Made by a program: the position numbers and the translations under genes. This document shows, one piece after another, positions 33,892 to 41,597 of a stretch of 64,000 nucleotides of DNA (positions are counted from its first letter, which is position 1; every line of letters starts with the position of its first letter). The notes below the pieces were generated by a model, which searched no databases, was not told the DNA's origin, and worked only from the letters and a program-made list of their open reading frames with translations. The stretch spans positions 992,001-1,056,000 of the forward strand of contig NZ_PVZV01000001.1 of NCBI RefSeq assembly GCF_002995495.1, given 5' to 3'. This DNA is from Actinocorallia populi. GTDB taxonomy: Bacteria > Actinomycetota > Actinomycetes > Streptosporangiales > Streptosporangiaceae.

Positions 33892-35412
33892 TTGCGAGAC
33901 CGCCTGCGGCACGCCGCCGCGAGCGTGGCAGCCCTCCTGTTCTGCCTGCTGTTCTGCGTCCCCGTCGCGTCGGCGTCCACCGGCTCCGACCGGTACGCCG
34001 CCATCGACGCTTACGTCCGGGACCGGATGGAGGCCACGCACGTACCCGGGCTCTCCTACGCCGTGGTCGGTCCCGACGGCCCGCTCCACCAGCGCTCCTG
34101 GGGCACCGACGGGCGCGGCGGGCCCGTCACGGCCGGCACCCCGTTCCTGTGGGGGTCGGTCGCCAAGCCCGTCGCGGCGACCGGCGTCATGGCCCTCGTC
34201 CAGGACGGGCGGCTCGGCCTGGACGACAGGGTCGTCGACCACCTGCCCGGCTTCCGCTTCGGCGGCACCGCGCACGCCGCCGAGGTCACGGTCCGCCACC
34301 TGCTCGACCAGACCGCGGGCCTCCCCGCGTCGGCCACCTTCGCGGTCGCCGACTGCCTGAGCGCGGACTGCCCCCGCCCGGCCGAGCGCATCGGCGCCCT
34401 GGACGACGTGCGGCCGCTCGGCCCGCCCGGCACCGCGTACGCCTACACGAGCGCCAACTACCTGGTGCTGGCCGCCGTGGTCGAGGCGGTCACCGGACTG
34501 CCCTTCGCCGAACACCTCCGCCGCGCCGTCCTCGACCCCGCGGGCATGGACGGCGCCATCGCGGACGCGGCGTCGGCGCGGAAGCGGGACCTGCCGCCGG
34601 GGCACCAGCTCCTGTGGGGCCTCCCGTCCGCGATCGCGGACGGGTACGACGACCACGGCGCGAGCTACGGCTACCTGGGCGGCGACCTGAACGACCTGGC
34701 CGCCTTCGCGTCGTTGCAGCTCCGGTCGGGCAGGACCGCCGACGGGGGAACCGTCCTGACCCCGCAGTCCGTACGGCTCATGCGCCGAGAGGGCGAGCTC
34801 CGCCCCACCGGCGCAGGCACCGGCTACGGGCTGGGCTGGCGGGTCGGCGGCCTGGACGCGCCGCTCGACGGCGCCGTCTGGCACACGGGGGCGACCTTCG
34901 GCTACTCGGCGATGATCTTCCTGCTGCCGGAGCAGGGCACCGCGCTCGTCCTCCACCAGAACCTGCACGGCCTCTTGCACGACGGAGCGGTCATGCAGGC
35001 CGGCTTCGGAGCCGCCAGGCTCCTGGCGGGCGGCGACCCGCCCGCCGCGCCGTCCGCGTCCCCCTACCACCTGGCCGTCTGGGGGACCACCGTCCTGGCC
35101 CTGGCGTTGACCGCGGCGGCCGTCCGCTCGGCCTTCCTCCTCCGCCGTCCCTCCCTCGCCTCTCCGCCGCGCCGCGCCGCCGTGGCCGCGGCCTGGATCC
35201 TGGCGGGCGCGCTCCCCTGGATCGTCGCGGTGCCCCTCGTCGTCCAGATGGGCCCCGGTCACCTGTGGAACTGGTTCCCCGACATCTCCACGGCCCTGTG
35301 CGCCGGAGCCGTCGCGGGCGCCGCCACCGCGGCCCTGCGCCTGGTCCGTGCCGTCCGCGGTGCTTCTGGTCGGCAGGCGTTCCGAACGACAGGGGGTGAT
35401 GGCGCGTCATAA
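33892..35412 (+). CDS. Secreted/membrane serine hydrolase of the beta-lactamase class C (PF00144) family
   Basis: The TTG at 33892 is chosen because GAGGAG lies 5 bp upstream and it opens directly with a signal peptide (residues 1-28, ASA cleavage). An ATG at 33853 would overlap the operator and lacks a ribosome site. The 506-residue product has S89-V-A-K92, a YTSANY motif and WHTGATFG in place of KTG. Three C-terminal hydrophobic segments (about 395-500) anchor it, as in D-aminopeptidase/esterase-type homologues. Its substrate is unknown. Confidence 0.85.
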   Translation: MRDRLRHAAASVAALLFCLLFCVPVASASTGSDRYAAIDAYVRDRMEATHVPGLSYAVVGPDGPLHQRSWGTDGRGGPVTAGTPFLWGSVAKPVAATGVMALVQDGRLGLDDRVVDHLPGFRFGGTAHAAEVTVRHLLDQTAGLPASATFAVADCLSADCPRPAERIGALDDVRPLGPPGTAYAYTSANYLVLAAVVEAVTGLPFAEHLRRAVLDPAGMDGAIADAASARKRDLPPGHQLLWGLPSAIADGYDDHGASYGYLGGDLNDLAAFASLQLRSGRTADGGTVLTPQSVRLMRREGELRPTGAGTGYGLGWRVGGLDAPLDGAVWHTGATFGYSAMIFLLPEQGTALVLHQNLHGLLHDGAVMQAGFGAARLLAGGDPPAAPSASPYHLAVWGTTVLALALTAAAVRSAFLLRRPSLASPPRRAAVAAAWILAGALPWIVAVPLVVQMGPGHLWNWFPDISTALCAGAVAGAATAALRLVRAVRGASGRQAFRTTGGDGAS

Positions 35413-35482
35413 GAGCTGCCGGATGCCCATCCGAGCTGCTCCCCGGCGGTTCGCCGGGGAGGACTTACTCGAGGAGATGACG

Positions 35483-35971
35483 ATGAGACGTGGACTCGCC
35501 GCGGTGCTGACGGGCGCGCTGGTGCTCTCGCCGATCGTTGCGGTCCCGGCGGCGGCCGCCGGGCCGAAGCTGGGCCCGCTCGGATACGGCAAGCTCAAGA
35601 TCGGCCAGACCAAGAAGCAGGCGCGCCGGACCGGCACGATCGTCCTGGAGCGCAGCGACGGAGGGTGCACCGGCTTCGACCTGAAGGCCTACCGCACCCC
35701 CGATGACGAGGTCGGGGGCTACATCTCCAAGAAGCACGGCGTGGTCGCGATCTTCGCGGCCAAGGGGATGCGCACACCGCGGGGCATCGGCATCGGCGCG
35801 ACCATGGCGCAGGTGAAGAAGAAGTACCCGGGCATGCGCGAGGAGATCAACCACTGGTGGGCCCCGGCCTCCGGGGGCAAGAAGAAGACCCAGTACTGGT
35901 TCATGTTCGACCAGCGGAACAAGCTGTCCCAGCTGGGTCTGGTCTCTCCGAAGCAGGACTGCTTCAACTGA
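35483..35971 (+). CDS. Small secreted basic protein of unknown function
   Basis: The ATG at 35483 is 6 bp after GAGGAG and is preferred to the ATG at 35477, which abuts it. The product of 162 residues begins with a Sec signal (about 1-27, AAA cleavage). The mature protein is Lys-rich, has two widely spaced Cys (SDGGCTGFDL and KQDCFN at the end) and two Trp in an NHWWAP motif. Short repeats of the GYGKLKIGQTKKQA and GIGIGATMAQVKKKY type suggest two copies of a small fold. Family not recognised. Confidence 0.75.
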   Translation: MRRGLAAVLTGALVLSPIVAVPAAAAGPKLGPLGYGKLKIGQTKKQARRTGTIVLERSDGGCTGFDLKAYRTPDDEVGGYISKKHGVVAIFAAKGMRTPRGIGIGATMAQVKKKYPGMREEINHWWAPASGGKKKTQYWFMFDQRNKLSQLGLVSPKQDCFN

Positions 35972-35985
35972 CCCCGGGCGGGCGC

Positions 35986-36837
35986 TTAGGCGTCCACCTT
36001 GACCGGGGTGTCGAGCTGCCGGGGGGCCGGCCGGTCCGGGCCCCCGGCGGCCCGCCCGTGGGTGGCGTAGAGCGTGAGGCCCACGAAGGTCAGGCCGCCG
36101 ACCAGGTTGCCCAGGACGGTCGGGATCTCGTTCCACACGAGGTAGTCCATGACGGAGAAGTCGCCGCCGAGCATCAGGCCGGACGGGAACAGGTACATGT
36201 TCACGATCGAGTGCTCGAAGCCCATGTAGAAGAAGAGCAGGATGGGCATCCACATGGCGATCACCTTGCCCGAGACGGACGTCGACATCATCGCGGCGAC
36301 GACGCCGGTGGAGACCATCCAGTTGCACAGGACCGCGCGCACGAACAGGGTCAGCATCCCGGCGGCACCGTGCTCGGCGTAACCGACCGTCCGGCCCTCC
36401 CCGATCGTGCCGATCTGCCGGCCGACCTCGTTGGGGTCCATGGAGAAGCCGACCGTGAAGATCACCGCCATCATGACCGCGACGGTGATCGCGCCGGCGA
36501 AGTTGCCGGCGAAGACCAGCCCCCAGTTGCGCAGGACCGAACGCACCGTGACGCCCGGCCGCCTGTCGATCAGCGCGAGGGGCGTCAACGTGAAGACCCC
36601 GGTCAGCAGGTCGAATCCCATCAGGTACAGCAGGCAGAAGCCGATCGGGAAGAGCACCGCGCCGAGCAGCGCCTCACCCGTCTGCACGGTGACCGTGACC
36701 GCGAACGCCGCCGACAGCGCCAGGACGGCACCCGCCATGTAGGCGCGGATCAGCGTATCTCGGGTGGACATGAAGGCCTTGGCCTCGCCTGAGTCGATCA
36801 TCTTCTTCACGAAGTCGGGCGGGTTCACATAGGACAC
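35986..36837 (-). CDS. Formate/nitrite transporter (FocA/NirC) family channel
   Basis: A 283-residue protein with six membrane segments. The signature GFEHSIVNMYLFPSG near residues 208-222 and the N-terminal PPDFVKKMIDSGEAKA are typical of FNT pentameric channels for formate, nitrite or hydrosulfide. A formate-dehydrogenase-like enzyme lies 11 kb away, so a link is possible but not shown. A hairpin (36865-36883) lies in its 5' region. Confidence 0.92.
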   Translation of the reverse strand: MSYVNPPDFVKKMIDSGEAKAFMSTRDTLIRAYMAGAVLALSAAFAVTVTVQTGEALLGAVLFPIGFCLLYLMGFDLLTGVFTLTPLALIDRRPGVTVRSVLRNWGLVFAGNFAGAITVAVMMAVIFTVGFSMDPNEVGRQIGTIGEGRTVGYAEHGAAGMLTLFVRAVLCNWMVSTGVVAAMMSTSVSGKVIAMWMPILLFFYMGFEHSIVNMYLFPSGLMLGGDFSVMDYLVWNEIPTVLGNLVGGLTFVGLTLYATHGRAAGGPDRPAPRQLDTPVKVDA

Positions 36838-37139
36838 GGGGCACTCCTTCGCCGGGGGTGGGAGGCCCGCGGACTCCGCGGGCGCTCACTGGCACTCCGG
36901 AGTCTGTGCAGCGAAGATTTCCGTTGTGTGACACGGCTGGGAGCATCAAGTCACGTCGGTTTCACGCCCCCGCCGCCCCCCTGTTAGGGACGGGGCCCGC
37001 GTGCCTCGTCGCGGTCCTCGCCGTGACCGGCGGCCTGCGGGGCCAGGAGCGCTCCGGCAGCGGCCGGTTCTCCACCGCGAACTGCCCGTACTCCCCGCTC
37101 CTCGCCCCGGGCATCCCGTGACCGGCCGGAGACCGGGGC
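36838..37139. other. 302-bp intergenic region between focA-like gene and phosphotransferase remnant
   Basis: It contains a hairpin GCCCGCGG-ACT-CCGCGGGC (36865-36883) in the untranslated leader of the FNT gene and a less GC-rich stretch near 36905-36950 that could hold its promoter. A short plus-strand frame ends at 37121 and has one hydrophobic stretch, but it has no convincing start or homologue. I do not call a gene here. Confidence 0.5.
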
Positions 37140-37928
37140 TCAGGTGAGGGCGTCGATCGCGGCGGGGGTGTCGAAGTCCAGGTAGGCGGCGGCGTAGCGC
37201 TGCACGAGGGCCAGGCAGACCTCGTCGCGTTGCCAGGCGTCGTGGCTGAACGTGGCGAGCCAGACCGCCAGGCCGTGGGCGGCGGAGGCGCGGTAGCGCA
37301 GCCAGGCGTCGTCGCGGGTGGGGCGTTCGCCGGACGGGACGTCGAGGGCGTTGCGGTACTCCTCCAGGAGGTCGGCTTCGCTCGCGCGGCGGTCTTCGAC
37401 GGTGAGGGCGCCCTGGAGGAAGTAGCCGACGTCGAGGGACCAGTTTCCCCGGCGCAGGACCTGCCGGTCGAGGAAGCCGACGCCGCCGCCGGGCAGCACG
37501 TAGGTGTTGCCGATGTGCGGGTCGCCGTGCAGGAGGGTCCGCGGGCCGTGGGCGAGGGTGCCGATGTAGCGGGTCCACAGGTCTTCGACGAGCTTCTCCC
37601 GGGTGAGGGCCCGCACCTCGGGAGCGATCGTGTCGCCCGCCTTGCGGAGCGCGCGCGGGATGCCGTGGCCCATGTTCTGCCAGGCGACGAACGGCTGCAC
37701 CCAGCCGAGGCCCGGGTGGTCGTCGAACCTGCCGCCCCAGAACGCGCTGCGCAGGCGCGCGAGTCCTCGCAGGCCGCTCGCCGCCTGGTCGGCCGTCAGC
37801 GGTCTGGTGGAGTCGCGGGGGTCGCAGCCCCGGGCGGCCAGATCCTCCATCACCATGATGAAGTCGAGGTTCGGCTCGTCGATGACGGCGGCGTAGACCT
37901 CGGGGTGCGCGACGGGCAGGGGGAGGCG
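37140..37928 (-). pseudogene. 5'-truncated phosphotransferase (APH/ecdysteroid-kinase-like)
   Basis: The C-terminal two-thirds of an aminoglycoside-phosphotransferase-fold kinase. Visible are the hinge (FIMVMEDLAARGCDPRD), the catalytic loop HGDPHIGNTY and the metal-site strand GVGFLDRQVLRRGNWSLDVGYF. Family similarity begins abruptly at RLPLPVAHPEVY, inside the terminator hairpin that follows the DUF305 gene. The N-lobe with the P-loop and ATP-Lys (roughly 90 residues) is missing. The first usable ATG, at 37856, would give 238 residues without an ATP site. I read this as a remnant left when another segment was joined at the hairpin. A short functional protein cannot be excluded. Confidence 0.65.
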
Positions 37929-37947
37929 CCTCGGCGCCTCCCCCTGC
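37916..37947 (-). terminator. Strong terminator after the DUF305 gene
   Basis: Perfect 15-bp arms (GCAGGGGGAGGCGCC at 37916-37930, GGCGCCTCCCCCTGC at 37933-37947) meet with only a 2-bp nominal loop. It lies 14 bp after the DUF305 stop and overlaps the broken 5' end of the phosphotransferase remnant. Confidence 0.8.
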
Positions 37948-37960
37948 TCCACCGGGGCGT

Positions 37961-38623
37961 CTACTCGCCCAGCAGCTTCTTCATCTGGTCGATCTCGGTG
38001 GACTGGCCGGTGATGATGGCGGCGGCGAGGTCCTTGGCGGGAGCGTAGGCGCCCTGCTCCTTCTCGGTGGTGGCCATGGTGACGGCGCCCTGGTGGTGGG
38101 CGATCATCATCTCCAGGAACCGGGTGTCGAACGCGGCGCCCGACAGCCCCGCCAGCTCGGTCATGTCGGCCTCGCTCATCATGCCGGGCATGCCGCCGTG
38201 CTCGCCCGCGCCGTGGTCGGCGCCGTGGTCCATGCCCGGCATGTCCTCGGCGGGGACCTCCTCGCCCCAGGCGGTGAGCCATCCGGACATCGTGGTGATC
38301 TCCGGGTCCTGGGCCTTCTTGATCTGCACGGCGAGGTCCTTGACGGCCTGGGACCCGGCGCGTCCGGGTGCGAGGTCGGCCATGGTCACGGCCTGCCGGT
38401 GGTGGGGGATCATGCCCTGGGCGAAGGCCACGTCCTGGTCGTTGTGCTGTCCGGCGGCGGCCGGGGACGACGCCGGCGGGGTCGCGGGGTGCCCGCTGGC
38501 GGAGGCCGCGGGGTGGTGGTCGGCGGTGCCGTCGCCGCCGCAGGCGGCGGTCCCGAGCACGAGGACGGCGGGAAGGACGGCCACGGCGGCGGCACGGCGA
38601 ACGGGGAAGCGCTTGATGATCAT
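37961..38623 (-). CDS. DUF305-domain lipoprotein, Met/His-rich
   Basis: A 220-residue protein with a lipoprotein signal (Cys28 in GTAACGG). Two DUF305 modules are marked by FAQGMIPHHRQAVTMA (about 68-83) and FLEMMIAHHQGAVTMA (about 168-185). Between them is a Met/His cluster (MPGMDHGADHGAGEH, then GGMPGMM). Such proteins are four-helix ferritin-like folds, often tied to copper handling. It is exported and lipid-anchored on the outer face. A DUF6153 protein, also His-rich, lies upstream on the same strand. Confidence 0.9.
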   Translation of the reverse strand: MIIKRFPVRRAAAVAVLPAVLVLGTAACGGDGTADHHPAASASGHPATPPASSPAAAGQHNDQDVAFAQGMIPHHRQAVTMADLAPGRAGSQAVKDLAVQIKKAQDPEITTMSGWLTAWGEEVPAEDMPGMDHGADHGAGEHGGMPGMMSEADMTELAGLSGAAFDTRFLEMMIAHHQGAVTMATTEKEQGAYAPAKDLAAAIITGQSTEIDQMKKLLGE

Positions 38624-38712
38624 GTGAGTGCGGCTCCTGGGTCTGCATGGAGAAGAGGAAGGCGTGCCGCCGGAGCGGCACCGGTTCCCGAAGCGGTCGG
38701 GTACCGGGGCCT

Positions 38713-39168
38713 CTAGATCCGCAGGAGTTGTAGACGCGCCAGGTCGGGAGGCGCCCGTTCCGCCGAGGTGCGCTGCAGGGCCGTCACCGCGGTGGCCGCG
38801 GGAGCATGGGGGCGGAAGGGCGGAGCGGGGGGCAGGTGGGCGGTGCCGACGCCGGTGGCGGCGCAGTCGGCGACGGAATGACCGGCGTGGTCTCCGGAGG
38901 AGTGGTGCGAGCAGGGCGAATCGGCCGCCGCCCTCTCCTCGGGCGCGGCGAGCCGGCCGCCGTCCGGCCGCTGAGCCGTCGCGGCGTGGGCCGAGTGGCT
39001 CGCCTGCCGCATGCCGTCCGCGGCCGCCGCGGGCGCGGCGGCGGGAAGGGCCGACGCCGTCAGGCCGTGCATGCCGACCAGACCGGCCGTCACCAGCAGG
39101 GCCAGCAGGACGAACACGCCTCCCGTGGGGAGCGTGTTCACCTGCCGCCGGTTTCCGGTCACCGCCAC
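38713..39168 (-). CDS. DUF6153-like single-pass protein, His-rich
   Basis: A 151-residue protein with one helix (about 17-40, GVFVLLALLVTAGLVGMHGL) and a long extracellular part containing CSHHSSGDHAGHS and a second Cys (ADCAAT). The pattern matches DUF6153, which in actinobacteria accompanies DUF305 and copper genes. It lies 89 bp upstream of the DUF305 gene. Metal binding is inferred from the His cluster. Confidence 0.7.
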   Translation of the reverse strand: MAVTGNRRQVNTLPTGGVFVLLALLVTAGLVGMHGLTASALPAAAPAAAADGMRQASHSAHAATAQRPDGGRLAAPEERAAADSPCSHHSSGDHAGHSVADCAATGVGTAHLPPAPPFRPHAPAATAVTALQRTSAERAPPDLARLQLLRI

Positions 39169-39195
39169 AGCCTATTCACCGTGCCGGGGAGTCCG

Positions 39196-40035
39196 TCAGG
39201 GGAGAGGGGGGAAGACCGGGCCGCCGCCGAACATCTTCCGGGGGGAGACGGGCGTTCCGCCGTCGGGTTCGGAGAGGCCGTATTCCACCGCGGCCTCCGC
39301 GCTGATGACCACCTGCCCGGTGCGGAGGTGGACGCCGGGGTCGGCGGCCAGGGCGGCTATCACCCTTCCCTGGAGCTCGGGCGTCTCGGTGTCCTTGATG
39401 GAGACGCCGAAGACCCTCTCCCTGCCGCTGGCCAGCAGCCGCTCGGTGCGGATCAGGCCGGGCCACAGGGACACCACCGTGACCCCGTGGTCGCGCAGCT
39501 CCAGAGCGGTGTCGTGGGTCATCTTGTCCAGGCCGGCCTTGGAGATGCCGTACAGGGCGGAGTGCAGGTAGGCGCGGGTGCCCACCGACGAGATGTTGAC
39601 GATCATCCCGGCTCCCCGCGCGACCATCGCCGGGGCGGCGGCGCGGCTCGCCACGTAGTGGGCGCGCAACCCGATCCCGATGAGCGGGTCCCAGTCCGAC
39701 ACGGGGCGCTCCCAGAAGGGTTCGGGCCGTTCGTGGTCCATGTCCGCGGGGGCGGCCCAGGCGTTGTTCACCAGCAGGTCCAGCCGCCCGTGCTCCTCCT
39801 CGACGCCCCGGACCAGCGCTTCGACCCGGGCGTCGTCGGCGTGGTCGCACACGACCGCCCGCCCGCGCCCGCCGGCCTCCCGCACCCGTTCGACCGTCCG
39901 GGCCAGCCGCTTCTCGTTCCGGCCGGAGACGACCACCGTCCACCCGGCCTCGCCCAGGCCGACGGCGATGCCCTCCCCGACGCCGCGGCTCCCGCCGGTG
40001 ACCAGCGCGATCCGTCCTTCACCCGAGGTGCTCAC
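39196..40035 (-). CDS. Short-chain dehydrogenase/reductase
   Basis: A 279-residue classical SDR starting at a GTG that overlaps the previous stop (GTGA). The cofactor motif TGGSRGVGEG (about 14-23), the NNAWA segment, and the catalytic Ser (NISSVG), Tyr and Lys (YGISKAG) are present. The C-terminus is longer than usual (extra GGGPVFPPLP tail). Substrate unknown; it forms an operon with the SnoaL-like and membrane proteins upstream. Confidence 0.9.
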   Translation of the reverse strand: MSTSGEGRIALVTGGSRGVGEGIAVGLGEAGWTVVVSGRNEKRLARTVERVREAGGRGRAVVCDHADDARVEALVRGVEEEHGRLDLLVNNAWAAPADMDHERPEPFWERPVSDWDPLIGIGLRAHYVASRAAAPAMVARGAGMIVNISSVGTRAYLHSALYGISKAGLDKMTHDTALELRDHGVTVVSLWPGLIRTERLLASGRERVFGVSIKDTETPELQGRVIAALAADPGVHLRTGQVVISAEAAVEYGLSEPDGGTPVSPRKMFGGGPVFPPLP

Positions 40036-40547
40036 GCGTGACTCCCTTGGAAAGAGGTTCCTTCGGGCAGCGGACGGACCATCTCCCACAACACCGTCAC
40101 ACGGGACGACCGGATCCTCCACCGCCCGTCTTCCAGCTCGTAGCGGTCGTCGTACTCGATGGCGCTGACCTTCTCGGTCCGCGCGACCCGGTCGACCTGC
40201 CGGAACCGCAGGCTCCATGCGCCCTCGGCGCGCCCCTCGCCGAGCAGCTCGATCACCGGGTTCGCCGCGTGGTGCATGTCGAGGACGATGTACCGCCCGT
40301 CCCCGTCCCGCCCCAGCGCGATCCTCTTGAAGACCTCGGTGAGCGCGGCGGCCCCTTCGAAGGCCCCGAGCGGCCCGTAGTCGAGGACCGCCCCTTCGGC
40401 GACGAAGCACGCCCGGAACGCCTCCGCGTCCTTGCGGTCGCACGCCCGCAGGTACCGGTGCTTGACCGTCTTGATCCGCTCGATCGCCTCGAGCGCCGCG
40501 ACGCGCTCCTCCACACTGCGGGCCGCCTCGCCCGAGATCGACTCCAT
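40032..40547 (-). CDS. SnoaL-like / NTF2-fold protein
   Basis: A 171-residue protein with the long N-terminal helix (ERVAALEAIERIKTVKHRYL) and the ACDRKDAEAF segment of SnoaL_4 proteins. The fold serves as ring-hydroxylating-dioxygenase beta subunits, dehydratases and cyclases. It starts 11 bp after the membrane-protein gene and overlaps the SDR by 4 bp, so the two enzymes probably act together. Confidence 0.85.
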   Translation of the reverse strand: MESISGEAARSVEERVAALEAIERIKTVKHRYLRACDRKDAEAFRACFVAEGAVLDYGPLGAFEGAAALTEVFKRIALGRDGDGRYIVLDMHHAANPVIELLGEGRAEGAWSLRFRQVDRVARTEKVSAIEYDDRYELEDGRWRIRSSRVTVLWEMVRPLPEGTSFQGSHA

Positions 40548-40558
40548 GCCCCCAGACG

Positions 40559-41455
40559 CTAGGGCTCCTCGGCCCCTGCCGCCACCCCTCCTCTCGCCCA
40601 GCGGAACCGCCCCTCGCGTCCCCACCGCGTCTTCCCGCCCGGCTTGAAGACGGACAGTGCCACCGCCGTCCACAGCAGGGCGACGAAGCACGCCATGCAG
40701 ACCACCAGGGCGAGGCCGACGCCGCCCGGGTCGGCGGCGGGGTCCTCGGTCCTGAGCTTCAGCTGCTCGATCCATCCGCTCTCGACCGTGGCGGCGACCG
40801 GGAGGCTCAACGCGATGAGGAGCTTGAGCAGCACCCACCAGTGCCTGACCAGCCCCCAGGGCGTGCCGAGGGAGACCACGACGCCGGTGATGAGGGCCGC
40901 GAACACGCTCGGGATGACGATGGCCAGGTCGAACAGGTGCATGATCTCGTACGCGCCGTGCCGGATCACGGGGTCGTCGGTGGTGGCGCCGGCGACGGCC
41001 AAGGTCAACATCCCCAGGGAAAGGCCGAGCCAGCCGACGCTGATGCCGACGTGCAGGGCCAGCCAGACCTTGCGGGAACGGCGCTTCAATCGGGGGAAAC
41101 GCGGCTTCAGCCTCACGGCGATCAGCGTGGAGAGGGCCATTCCGGCGAACGGCACCTTGTGGGCGAGGAGAAAGAGGAACTGGGCCGGGATGAAGAGCAG
41201 GTGGAAGACGATCAGAATCCGCCTGGCGCGTGCGGCCGCCCGCGGTATGCCGAGTGCCCGGCCGCAGCCGGTCGAAAGGACCGCGGCCAGCGCGTAACCG
41301 ACCACGCCGGCCGTCTGGAAGAGCGCGTGCGGGGCGTCCTCCCTGAGCAGGATCAGCGTCCCGGCGACGACGGAGAACACAGCGAAGGCGAAATGTGTGA
41401 TCTGTTGCGCGCGTACGCCCGGAGCCACCTGGCCGGGCCGTGTCTTGAGGTGCAT
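40559..41455 (-). CDS. Multi-pass membrane protein (DUF2269-like)
   Basis: A 298-residue protein with about eight hydrophobic segments in two clusters. The first cluster (about 20-120) and the second (about 130-275, with HVGISVGWLGLSLGMLTLAV and GLVRHWWVLLKLLIALSL) are joined by a basic loop (RLKPRFPRLKRRSRK). The second half looks like DUF2269/CopD-like integral proteins. It heads a three-gene operon. Function unknown. Confidence 0.75.
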   Translation of the reverse strand: MHLKTRPGQVAPGVRAQQITHFAFAVFSVVAGTLILLREDAPHALFQTAGVVGYALAAVLSTGCGRALGIPRAAARARRILIVFHLLFIPAQFLFLLAHKVPFAGMALSTLIAVRLKPRFPRLKRRSRKVWLALHVGISVGWLGLSLGMLTLAVAGATTDDPVIRHGAYEIMHLFDLAIVIPSVFAALITGVVVSLGTPWGLVRHWWVLLKLLIALSLPVAATVESGWIEQLKLRTEDPAADPGGVGLALVVCMACFVALLWTAVALSVFKPGGKTRWGREGRFRWARGGVAAGAEEP

Positions 41456-41511
41456 TCACCCAGGTTCGCCAGACGGGAACGGGCGGGGCATCGACCGATA
41501 CACGCTTTCGG

Positions 41512-41562
41512 ATCGGTAGAAGGGCGACGGTTTCCGGTGCCCGCGTACGACTTTCTACCGAT
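41512..41562. promoter_or_regulatory. Widely spaced perfect inverted repeat upstream of a two-component system
   Basis: ATCGGTAGAA (41512-41521) and TTCTACCGAT (41553-41562) are exact inverted copies, 41 bp apart centre to centre (about four helical turns). They lie 35 bp before the kinase ATG and 56 bp before the divergent membrane-protein gene. A looping or dual-site regulator is possible. Confidence 0.45.
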
Positions 41563-41597
41563 GCCGGAAAATCGTTGCGCGGTTAGTGTGAACGTTC

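Noticed and set aside
36858-37121. Short plus-strand frame with one hydrophobic stretch
   Set aside because: No ribosome site, odd composition, and it overlaps the leader hairpin of the FNT gene on the other strand.
40559-41455. The membrane protein as a copper-resistance CopD homologue
   Set aside because: General helix pattern only; no clear CopD residues seen, so left as DUF2269-like.
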